DNA from: Capniomyces stellatus
Taxonomy: Eukaryota > Kickxellomycota > Harpellomycetes > Harpellales > Legeriomycetaceae
Reading direction: 5' to 3'
DNA: 64,000 nucleotides
Assembly (NCBI GenBank): GCA_001661515.1
Contig: LUVW01000016.1
Coordinates: 312,868 to 376,867 of the forward strand
The position numbers and the translations under genes were made by a program. Below the pieces are notes generated by a model. That model made no database searches. It was not told the DNA's origin and saw only the letters and a program-made list of their open reading frames with translations. Below are positions 55,550-64,000 of the stretch, piece by piece. Position 1 is the stretch's first letter; each line of letters begins with the position of its first letter.

Positions 55550-56335
55550 TAACCTTTTTTTAAACTTTTTTATGCATTTTTTTTTAGGCTTTTTATTCAA
55601 CCCACTTTTCGGTCTACATTTCAACCAAAGTCTCAACTGGGGCAAAGTGTGGTGCTACCGTTACTAGAAAGATAGCTGATCTCAAGAAAAACGCATAAAA
55701 CAGAGTAAAGAATGTGCCAACACAGGCCGTACATAATACCGCTTAAATAGACATAAATTAGCGAGAAACTGGTTGTGCTAGTGGGTTTGGTAGCATCCCA
55801 CCAGTTACCAAGAAACCATACCGCCTTTATACGGTAGAAGAATACACTAAACATTTGTAAACTCCAAGTTAAAAGTCAAATGAAGCAAAGTCCATGGGTT
55901 TTAAGGATGGTACATGATAGCAATTGTAGTATTTGGGATAATCCGCTTTTACTTTGTATATTTTTATGCTTTTAAATTACTGAACATAGTAACATATCTC
56001 AAGGCCCACAACTACTCACAACATACACACGTTGCTTCAAGCACTGGTAATCAACAAGGGCTCTTTACACAGTTGATCAAGCTCTTCTTTTTTTTTTTTT
56101 GTAGCCGACATGATTTTTTTTTTTGAATTTTCTTTTTCAAATCCGACTAGCATTTAATATAAACGCACTCAGGTTTGAAGGATGGTATGGTGCACCCGGA
56201 GCAAGTTGGTATGTAAACCAAGACCAAACTAAAGTCAATGGTTAGTTTATATACCGACAGCGACACTAAAAGACAATTGGCTTGGATTCTTGGACTAGTG
56301 CAGGGATAAAGTGATCATTGTAAAACAGAAAATAG

Positions 56336-56354
56336 GAAATAGGAAATAGGAAAT
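56336..56354. repeat. AATAGGA tandem repeat
   Basis: About three copies of a 7-mer GAAATAG in AT-rich intergenic sequence. Confidence 0.75.
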
Positions 56355-57122
56355 ATGAAATAATATTTTAAGGGACAGCTTATTGATAAAATAACACGAA
56401 AAGTTGGCAAAATAAAATAAAAAAGAAAACAAATGCTAAACAAAGAGCTTCTAGTAATAATATTTCAATAAAAAAAAAGCTACTAGTGATAATAAATAAA
56501 TAAAAAGCTAAAATAATATTACAAGCCAATTATGCGTCGAATTGCATTATTATTGGCCTATTATGGATAGCTTTAATAGATTATTTAACAAACTATAATG
56601 TCTTGAAGGTTTCAAGTATTTTTTATTTTTTTTATTTTTAACCATACAAGCGCTAAGAAAGATTGTTGGACTTGAAAGCTGATGAATGTTGTTGAGAATG
56701 ACCAAAATTGATTTCGAGTAAATAAAAAACACTTTAGAAAAATTGGCAAAAAAAAGTTTGTAAAGACATAGTTATAGTTGGAAATTTTAATGAATGGCAT
56801 GATTAAGGTGCCGATTAAATTAAAGAGATAAACAAAGTCTAAAAAAAAAGTTCAACGCAATTTACAGTTTCCTGGAATAGTATCGCCCTTGTGACAAACT
56901 TTATATCCAAGATACCAAATCAAACAAATTACTTGAGCGCCAAGACATAGAAGTAAAAGCCCGTACAGAAAAAAGGGGAAAGCTTAAGCCAAGTACAATA
57001 AAGGAAGCTAATGTATTTTTATGAAAAGTGCAAAACAAAAACAAAGACAGAATCAAAATCGAAATCCTAAATTTGTTTTTTATAGATAAAAATAGGAATT
57101 GAATATTTATACAACAGACCCA

Positions 57123-60100
57123 ATGGTTTATGTCGAGAGTTTAGGGCTTGCTTTGATTAAACGCAGCCATAGAAATGGAGGAATTTATATGAAATACCGA
57201 GTAGCAGCAATGTTACCGAATATCGGGATTCACGGAAATAGAGCTGGTAAAGCGAGCATAGAGTGCTTTAATCAACGCATGTTTTCTGTTGCGAACAAAG
57301 CGGGAACTTGTAGCAAGGATGGTATTTGTAGGAATGAAATAGCAAGTAAAGTAGGCGTTGGCAGCTACCAGAATGGAATGAACGAAATGAAGAGGCAGGT
57401 ATGGGATGGCGTTAATAAAAGCAACTTTACTAAATGCACCAAGCAGACAAGCAGTCGAGGGCTTAACGCAGGAGCAGCGATCAGACAGTATAGTAATTTA
57501 AGACTGGGATCAAGCAATAGATTAAAAAGTATTAGCGATCGGTACAATGTTGCGCTTGGTACGAATCCACTATACAATTCAAGCAGAATAATCAACAAGA
57601 GGTTTTTGGCCTCGCTTGAGCTATATAGGTTTTCGTCGACCGGAGGGGAAATAGTCAGAATTGTAGGAAATGCGGTGAAAGGGTTGGTGGCCGGAGGAGT
57701 TGGAACGGTATTTAGAGTTGGGGGGCTAAGCGCAAGGCTGATAAGTATGATTATTATGGCAGGAATAGCATCGCTAGGGTATATAGAGTATAAGTTGCAG
57801 CAGATATCAGCGCCAGGCTGGGCATTAGAGGGGGTTACCAAGTTTAAGGGGCTTTTGGAGGGATTGAAAAGCAAAGAGTGGTTTAGTGGATCAGGCGATG
57901 GCGATGCGGATAAAAGTAAAGAAAAGTCAGGAAAGGGGGGTAAGGAAGACAAAGGGCCGGGCGGCAATGGAGGTAAACCAACACCAGGGGGAGGGATGGT
58001 TGGTGCCGCAGCTGGGGCAAGTATGGCAGACTCAGATCCGTTTGAGGGATTTGGCGATAGTGACAACAAGGGTAGCAAAGAGCATAAGGCGAAATCGAAT
58101 AGTGGACAGAGCAGCAGTTTTGGTAAATCAGAAGCAGGGGACAGCGACCGAAACAACATTTTGATGGCGTTGACAAAAAGATTGCTAGAGATACAAACCA
58201 TTCTTAATTCGATTGAAGAGGACTCAAGCCAGAAAAAGAAAAGTACGTCACTGAAGCTACCTAGCATAGTGGTTGTTGGATCACAAAGTTCGGGTAAGAG
58301 CTCGGTTCTGGAGGCGATTGTTGGGCAGGAGTTTCTACCAAAGGGGAGTAATATGGTGACGAGGAGGCCGATTGAGTTGACGCTTATACACGAGCCAGAT
58401 ATCAAGGAGGCGTATGGCGAATTCCCAGGGTTGGGGCTGGACAAGATCAAGAATTTCAAGATGATTCAGAGAACACTTTACGACCTAAACATGTCGGTGT
58501 CTGAAGCCGAGTGTGTGTCGGATAAGCCAATTGAGCTGCGGATATACTCCAAAGACGTGCCCGACTTAAGGCTGGTAGACTTGCCAGGGTACATCCAGGT
58601 GACAAACATACACCAGCCTGTAGAGCTTAAAAACAAGATCAGGGATGTATGTGAAAAGTATATAAGGGAGCCTAATATAGTATTGGCGGTTTGTGCAGCA
58701 GATGTGGATTTGGCAAACTCGGAGGCGCTGCAGGCGGTTAGGAGACACGACCCATTGGGGATGCGGACAATTGGGGTTGTGACAAAGGTTGATGTAGTGG
58801 AGCCAAAAGACGCGGTTCGGATGTTGACGCAGACAGAGTACCCGCTACACCTGGGGTATGTTGGAGTGATTAGCAAAAGCGCAACTGTAGAGGACAAAAA
58901 TAAAGATAAAGGCAAGGGTAAAGGCAAAAGCAAAAGTGAAGGTGAATCAGGTGGGGAGTTGGTGTTGACAGAGAGGCAGTATTTCAACAAGCATGTAGAG
59001 TTTAGACATCCGAATGTGGAGGTTGGAGTTGGACTGCTGCGTAAAAAGCTGGTAAAAGTGCTTGAGGAGAGCATGAGTGAAAATCTGGTAGGGTTTGTTG
59101 AAGCGGTCCAGGCAGACTTAGAAGAGACTAGGTATCAGATCAAGGTTCATTATAATGATGAAAGAATCACGGCCGAGTCGTACCTTGCCGAGAGCATTGA
59201 CATCCTAAAGCACAGATTCAAAGGATTTCAATCCACTTTTGGAAGAGTTCAGGTGCGGATGGAGATAGAGAAGCTTTTGCATCGGAGAATCTTGGAAATC
59301 TGCAGCGAGTTGTACTGGAGGGATCCAAACATCAACGACGTGAGCAGCCACGTTTTGGGCGAGACTTCGAACAGTTGGGCCAGCAACTTTATGTCACAGG
59401 TCAATGAAGTGGTTTCCAGCGTCTCGTTGTTCACAAACTCTATTCTGACTGAGGTCCGAAACGCTGACTTGGGGCTGGTCACCAGCAATCACCAGATATT
59501 TGAAAAGCCGCAGGTCTACTCGGTTGTAAAAGCAGCACCAGGCTCAAGAAACGACGCTAGTAGCAGCGTTAGCAACAAAAGCACCAACAGCGGTGGTAGT
59601 AATGGCGGCAATGGCGGTGCAGATAAGGGCACTGATGGTAGAAATCAGGCACAAACCAATTCAAGTACGAAGGCAAACTGGAGCTTAGAGAGCGATATTT
59701 ACTGGAAACACAGGCTGGATATAGCAACAGCCATGCTTGCTAGGAGCGGGGTGGGCAGAAGCACTACAATGCTGGTAACGGATCTTATAATGTCCAATGT
59801 AGATACAATAGTCAATGTTCCGCCCCTTTCTTACCACCCAGAAACCCGGAACGAGGTTATCAACATGGCATCAAGAAACCTGCGGTCAAACTATTCGACA
59901 ACTGTTGACCAGGTTGAAAATTCGATCAAGCCGTTTAAACATGATATCGAAATCGATGCGCACGAGTGGCGTGTTGCTCGCTCGTTGGCTCTGGACTTGA
60001 TTGATGCCAAGATTTCCGAGTGCAAGCATCTAATAAGACAGACAAAGTCTGAGGTTCCCCAAAAACAGTTGAAAAACGCCATCAACATTTTCAAGGCAGC

Positions 60101-60794
60101 CCTATCAAGCGGAATAAAATTTGACTCTGTTATTTCCGAGCTGTCCAAATCTCATCTAAACTTCAACTCCCAGAACAGTAAGCCTGCTGGGCTTGACCCA
60201 AAACCAGACGTTTCTTTGGCTCAGAGGGATTCCTTGCAGCAACCCCCATTGGCAAGCAAGCAGGAACTAGGTCCTGAATCCACCCAGACGGCTCCCGTTT
60301 CACCAGAAAGTAGCGCTAGACCACAGGCAGATTTTCTGGCCATGAACAACGTCGTCAGTCCACAGGCTCTGAATGCTGCACAAAAAATACTGTCGCTGCA
60401 AAACGAGTCACACATCCTCCAGATTCGCCGAAGAGTAATAGCAAGCAACAAATGCAACAAGTATGAAAACAAGAGCTACTGTGCCGAGGTGTTTTTAACC
60501 CTATTAAGCCAGAAGCTGGCATACAATGCTGTTCTTTTCATCAACTACGAGCTGTTGCATGATTTCTTTTTCCAAATCCCAAGAGATCTAGACAACCAAA
60601 TGTACAATCTCTACCGAAACCAATCTGGAACTCTAGCTAGAGACTTTGCCAACCAGAACCCCAAAGTCAGGCTACACCTCGCTCTTCTTGACAAAAGAAG
60701 TAAACTCGAGGAAGCTACCCTCAAGCTAAACCAGATAATCCGCGAACAGTCTTTGTCCGGAAACTACTCCAGCGCCCACAGAAATATTTTCTAA
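57123..60794 (+). CDS. MGM1: Mgm1/OPA1-type mitochondrial dynamin GTPase, about 1223 aa
   Basis: Single exon. The first ATG is at 57123; the frame is open about 24 nt further up without another ATG. The N-terminal 190 residues are basic and Ser/Asn-rich, as for a mitochondrial presequence. A helix at about 203-225 (ARLISMIIMAGIASLGYIEY) would anchor the long form in the inner membrane. A Gly/Lys/Ser-rich linker then precedes the GTPase domain: G1 GSQSSGKSS (about 386), T in NMVTRRPIEL, G3 DLPGY (about 485), G4 TKVD (about 553). The stalk and the lipid-binding region follow to about 1220. Mgm1 drives inner-membrane fusion and cristae shape and is normally cut by the rhomboid protease Pcp1. It is longer than yeast Mgm1 (about 900 aa), with Lys-Gly-Ser and Asn-Gly-Ser insertions at about 597-620 and 815-850. 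Confidence 0.94.
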   Translation: MVYVESLGLALIKRSHRNGGIYMKYRVAAMLPNIGIHGNRAGKASIECFNQRMFSVANKAGTCSKDGICRNEIASKVGVGSYQNGMNEMKRQVWDGVNKSNFTKCTKQTSSRGLNAGAAIRQYSNLRLGSSNRLKSISDRYNVALGTNPLYNSSRIINKRFLASLELYRFSSTGGEIVRIVGNAVKGLVAGGVGTVFRVGGLSARLISMIIMAGIASLGYIEYKLQQISAPGWALEGVTKFKGLLEGLKSKEWFSGSGDGDADKSKEKSGKGGKEDKGPGGNGGKPTPGGGMVGAAAGASMADSDPFEGFGDSDNKGSKEHKAKSNSGQSSSFGKSEAGDSDRNNILMALTKRLLEIQTILNSIEEDSSQKKKSTSLKLPSIVVVGSQSSGKSSVLEAIVGQEFLPKGSNMVTRRPIELTLIHEPDIKEAYGEFPGLGLDKIKNFKMIQRTLYDLNMSVSEAECVSDKPIELRIYSKDVPDLRLVDLPGYIQVTNIHQPVELKNKIRDVCEKYIREPNIVLAVCAADVDLANSEALQAVRRHDPLGMRTIGVVTKVDVVEPKDAVRMLTQTEYPLHLGYVGVISKSATVEDKNKDKGKGKGKSKSEGESGGELVLTERQYFNKHVEFRHPNVEVGVGLLRKKLVKVLEESMSENLVGFVEAVQADLEETRYQIKVHYNDERITAESYLAESIDILKHRFKGFQSTFGRVQVRMEIEKLLHRRILEICSELYWRDPNINDVSSHVLGETSNSWASNFMSQVNEVVSSVSLFTNSILTEVRNADLGLVTSNHQIFEKPQVYSVVKAAPGSRNDASSSVSNKSTNSGGSNGGNGGADKGTDGRNQAQTNSSTKANWSLESDIYWKHRLDIATAMLARSGVGRSTTMLVTDLIMSNVDTIVNVPPLSYHPETRNEVINMASRNLRSNYSTTVDQVENSIKPFKHDIEIDAHEWRVARSLALDLIDAKISECKHLIRQTKSEVPQKQLKNAINIFKAALSSGIKFDSVISELSKSHLNFNSQNSKPAGLDPKPDVSLAQRDSLQQPPLASKQELGPESTQTAPVSPESSARPQADFLAMNNVVSPQALNAAQKILSLQNESHILQIRRRVIASNKCNKYENKSYCAEVFLTLLSQKLAYNAVLFINYELLHDFFFQIPRDLDNQMYNLYRNQSGTLARDFANQNPKVRLHLALLDKRSKLEEATLKLNQIIREQSLSGNYSSAHRNIF

Positions 60795-61215
60795 CATCCA
60801 CTCTCCCCACTCCCCTACTCCTCCTCATTAATCACACCATAACTAATAGATTCACTAGAGCTCGACTACCCCTCACTACCAATCGCACTTTTCTTTATTT
60901 GCTCTTGTTCTTGCTCTTGCTTTTGTTTTTTTTTTTTTTTCAGGCTTGTTTAAACTATACAAGACATGTTTAGTTGGCTTCATCAACTATACACACATAT
61001 ATTCTTTTTTTTTTTATTGAAGTTATACACACATGTATTCAATCACACTTTTTTTTTAATTTGAACTACATGAACAAAAGTATGTTTTCTAGCTTCATCT
61101 TTTCACTCCAATTAATCCAATGCAATCCATTTACTAGCAGGATTTGGCAGACTGCTGTTTCCCTGCCATGCTTATTTTCAGAACAACTCTTTTTGGATTT
61201 CATAATTTTTAATCG
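60795..61215. other. intergenic region Mgm1 to tRNA-Gly
   Basis: Pyrimidine-rich 3' flank, CTTGTTC/CTTGCTC repeats near 60903-60930 and T runs at 60928-60942. No gene. Confidence 0.5.
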
Positions 61216-61286
61216 GCGTTAGTAGTATAGCGGTAGAATAGTTGCCTTCCAAGCAATTGGCCCGGGTTCGACTCCCGGCTGACGCA
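61216..61286 (+). tRNA. tRNA-Gly(TCC)
   Basis: 71-nt cloverleaf. Acceptor GCGTTAG pairs with CTGACGC (one G-T pair), discriminator A. D arm TAGTATAGCGGTAGAA, anticodon loop CTTCCAA with anticodon TCC between TTGC and GCAA, T arm CCGGGTTCGACTCCCGG. No intron. TTTTT follows at 61290. Confidence 0.96.
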
Positions 61287-62080
61287 ACATTTTTGATGTT
61301 TTAATGTATTTTTTACTATTGGAACGTATTTCTGTGTTTTTGCTATTATTCTTCTTTTAGTACTTTACTTCATTGTACTATTTAATGAAGCAAGAAAGTT
61401 GATTCAGCCATTTTAAATGCTATTGTTTTCATTGTTCTTAAATTAGTCAAAAATCCTTAATTAGTCTAAATTCCTCAATCAGTCAAAAGTCGCATTTAGC
61501 AATAGAGGTCTGAATTCATCTACTTTAACGGGTCTGTTTTTCACTAGTAAACAGCCAGAGCAAAACATATCAGAGTACTACCTGAAAACAAGTCTAATTT
61601 AATACTACACAGACATAAACCGGGTTGTAACTAGTTCGGCAGTCTGACTTAGATAACTTTACTACTAGTTTTAAATCACCAGCTCGTTAGTAGTATATAT
61701 TTACATACCTACTTTGGCTTTTTTTTTTTGTTTGGAAGTGAAGGGTGGCTGTTGGTGTACCGGTTTACCTTATTTCTAGACCTTGTTTTTTACACAACCA
61801 GTCTGTTTGACCAACATACAGCATTTTCTGGTCTGTAAAGGTATCGTATAGCATTGATGGTTTACTAATGAGTGTCAGTATACTTTTAGAAAGATAAACG
61901 ATGTGTTCTCATTTTTTAAACACGGTGTGGCCATGATTCTATTTTTATTATTTAAAGGGCCTCTAAAGACCATTTAAAATATCATAAGCGTTTGTATAAG
62001 GTTGCTACTACAGCCGTTTACTCTATTTTAGGCCAAGTTGAAACTAAAAAATATATTGAAAAAGGAAGGAGGAAAAAAAA
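61287..62080. other. intergenic region
   Basis: AT-rich; a loosely repeated AATTAGTCAAAAATCC / AATCAGTCAAAAGTC motif lies at 61442-61490. No gene. Confidence 0.45.
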
Positions 62081-62665
62081 ATGAGTTTAACAACAGTAAA
62101 ATTTATCAGTACCGTGGCGGCGCTGGGGCTAGCTGCTCATATTATCGGTGAAGACAAAATCCAGGTGCTTGCGAGTTGCAGAAGGATCAGCAAGGATTAT
62201 CGGAAATATACTACAGATTACGTTATCAAAGCTGCTGTTGACACGCTTGACCCATTCAATAAACACTCTGATATAGTTGGGTACAAAGTTGTTTCATTCA
62301 CAAATGAAGACGTTGACGATTCGGACAAAGGCCTGTTTTTTTTAAAGGAGGAGTGTTCTAATGGTGTTTCAAAGATAATAAGCAGCGTAGTTTGGAAGTA
62401 TAATACACCCAGCCTGAATAGCTCTAACAATGACATTGTCTGTACGTACCCTTTTTTCAACTCCCCCGCGTTGAGTTATTCGCTTCCAAGTATCGAGCCC
62501 GTAGATAATGATTTTATAAAAATATCTTTTTGCATAATTAACGGAATATACAGCAGAGGGTACGACTTTGTCAGCTCAGATCCGGATAGTGGAATAATTA
62601 AGCCTTTCCAGAAGGGCTGTGTGTTTACTTTACTTGCACCAATCCGGCAACAACCGATTGACTAG
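62081..62665 (+). CDS. hypothetical protein with N-terminal hydrophobic segment, 194 aa
   Basis: Single exon, ATG at 62081 after an A-rich leader. Residues 5-22 (TVKFISTVAALGLAAHII) are a weak signal peptide or membrane anchor. The remainder is globular-looking, of mixed composition, with acidic patches (DVDDSDKG) and aromatic-rich strands (VVWKYN, FIKISFCIINGIY, GYDFVSSDPDSG). No motif recognised. Coding is supported by length and non-repetitive composition. A small organelle protein or secreted protein is possible. No function proposed. Confidence 0.55.
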   Translation: MSLTTVKFISTVAALGLAAHIIGEDKIQVLASCRRISKDYRKYTTDYVIKAAVDTLDPFNKHSDIVGYKVVSFTNEDVDDSDKGLFFLKEECSNGVSKIISSVVWKYNTPSLNSSNNDIVCTYPFFNSPALSYSLPSIEPVDNDFIKISFCIINGIYSRGYDFVSSDPDSGIIKPFQKGCVFTLLAPIRQQPID

Positions 62666-64000
62666 CAGCATTGGGTTAATATCTTGCAGCAAAGATAAAG
62701 CAATCCAGCTGGTTCCGTATCTAGATGTTACAAGATATGCTCCTGTCAACCAGACCCACGGTTCCCAATTAACAGTTTATATTTGTATATTTTGACTTGG
62801 TTTATTCATTTTAGCAATTGTTGCATAATATTCAGCTTTGCTCTTATTTTGATCAAGCAAAAGAAACAACAACGTAAACACATATGCACTGGTAGATTAT
62901 TTGTACAAAAGGGTTGGTTCATGTACTTTCAAAACCACTTATTTTATATAGCAGTCAAAGAATTGTAATATATCAGTAAGGCTGATTGTATAACGATAAA
63001 GTCTTAAATTCAAGTCTGTTGTCTGATAGTACGCCATACCAGTGAGGCATGTTAGGTGGAAAATGGCAATTGCACCCGAATTGAAAGCTACACCCAACCC
63101 CACGATTGGTATAACGGTAAATTGTATCTGCATTTCAGCAGATAATTTTGGGATAAATAGTTCAGCCAAAAACCTTTTCGTCCATAGCCAGAGATCTATT
63201 TGAACTGTAAGATGATAGCTTAAGAGATATAGATATTATAGTTGGTAGCGGTGCTTGATTACACACGATTTGCTAATGAGCTTATATGGTATTGGGCCTT
63301 ATTAGTTTGGATAGCTAGTTGGCTTTGCAATAAAGAGAGGTGGTAAAAAGAAAAAAAAAAATCCAAATTTTTTGGTTGGCTGTACTTAATTTTAAACGTC
63401 AAATTCAATAACTTTGCGATTAAATAAGAATTGATACAATTGGCGCAATTTTTTCTTTTTTTTTTCGAATAAGAAACTAGAGCGTAGGAGAGGGTTTTTT
63501 TGAGTAAAAGGTTTAGAGGTGGGGGATTTGGTGCTTTAGTTTGAACTGTGATTTTGTAATCTAAACGTATAAAATACAACAAATTAGTCTGCATCATAGT
63601 TTCTTCACTCTTTGCTTCCCTATTTTTTTTTTTGCTTCGCTTACTTAATGAAAGGAAACAAACTCGCTGGTTTTCGATTTGACAAGCTCTTGCAATTTAG
63701 GCAAAGCGAGAAGAGGCAGGCTTTCTAAAAAAGATAAACGAGTAAACAATAATAGTAATTTACAAGCAGCCTATTCGACCTTTTAAAATTTTGTTACCTT
63801 ATTTTTGGTAGATTTTGAAATGCTAACAGAGTGATAATAGGCCCATTATCTAATTTATAAACCCTTCCACCCTTCCTATCAAATAATCAAGCTCAAACTT
63901 TTTTTTCTTTTTTTTTATTGAAAAAAAGTAATAAAGACAAGATAGAGTAAATCTTTTAAGCAAGAAATCAAAAGGAGGAAGAAAAAAAAAAAAAAAAAAA
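62666..64000. other. intergenic end of window
   Basis: AT-rich with tRNA-like fragments near 62975-63150 (see findings). A minus-strand frame at 63597-63259 covers poly-A/poly-T sequence and is not convincing. The window ends in an A run of 20 after a GGAGGAAG purine stretch. Confidence 0.45.

Larger units (their letters stand above)
51518..57122. other. 5.6-kb gene-poor region
   Basis: The longest interval without a supported gene. Contains A- and T-homopolymers (53198-53240, 53330), (TA)n at 53465, ATAGGAA repeats at 56336-56352, and a perfect inverted repeat at 55512-55549. A minus-strand frame at 55854-55633 (73 codons, hydrophobic middle, with a VWFLGNWWDATKPT start) and plus-strand frames at 53490-53756 and 55208-55396 are not convincing. 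The first 500 bases are the C2H2 promoter; the last 500 bases are the Mgm1 promoter. Confidence 0.45.

Noticed and set aside
63031..63060. ACGCCATACC segment resembling the start of 5S rRNA
   Set aside because: Only a 10-base match; the following conserved 5S elements are absent.
63940..64000. Terminal A-run considered as a poly(A) tail of a retroelement
   Set aside because: The window ends there and no reverse transcriptase or target-site duplication is seen; A-runs are common throughout.

Overview
The window reads as nuclear DNA of a fungus, probably an early-diverging, AT-rich one. The grounds are the gene set (Mgm1-type dynamin, Pho85-type kinase, Nup192/205, Utp5, Asa1, Cdc1/PGAP5, uS9m, succinyl-CoA ligase alpha, a two-finger C2H2 factor), short GT-AG introns (mostly GTA-starting donors, about 40-330 nt) and AT-rich intergenic DNA full of homopolymers. 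A Kickxellomycotina/Harpellales-like source is only a guess. The assembly has N bases at 17529 and inside a poly-C run near 21746-21753.

Layout. 0.6-8 kb: a membrane-anchored hypothetical (+), an eight-exon p47/Shp1 Cdc48 adaptor (-), mitoribosomal uS9m (+), an orphan seven-helix membrane protein (-). 8-11 kb: no convincing gene. 11-17 kb: fidgetin-like-1 AAA ATPase (+) convergent with the WDR43/Utp5 U3 processome subunit (-). 17.8-21.7 kb: intron-containing tRNA-Tyr, a DUF952 protein (-), the succinyl-CoA ligase alpha subunit (+). 22.6-31 kb: an F-box-like/ankyrin protein (+), a Pho85-like kinase with a Gln-rich tail (-), two neighbouring multi-helix membrane proteins that look like relatives (-). 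32.7-45.3 kb: a very long Nup192 (+), Cdc1/PGAP5 phosphoesterase (+) with a 6-nt and a 24-nt exon, an eight-exon Asa1/GNB1L WD protein (-). 46.5-49.4 kb: an unrecognised multi-exon gene (+), tRNA-Glu and tRNA-Val (-). 49.8-51.5 kb: C2H2 factor (-). 51.5-57.1 kb: gene-poor. 57.1-62.7 kb: Mgm1/OPA1 GTPase (+), tRNA-Gly (+), a small hypothetical (+).

The genes are mostly unrelated housekeeping functions: protein quality control, ribosome biogenesis, nuclear transport, mitochondrial translation, TCA cycle and inner-membrane fusion, GPI-anchor remodelling. I see no operon-like system, transposon or CRISPR array. Exon structures were built by hand from splice signals, reading phase and family resemblance. 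For the p47, Utp5, ligase, Cdc1, Asa1 and FIGL1 models the summed exon lengths are exact multiples of three. The least ordinary signals are the Cdc1 micro-exons, the reversal of G/C strand bias inside the long genes, the paired membrane-protein genes, low-complexity insertions inside conserved domains, the orphan 242-residue gene, and a perfect 12-bp inverted repeat in the gene-poor stretch.
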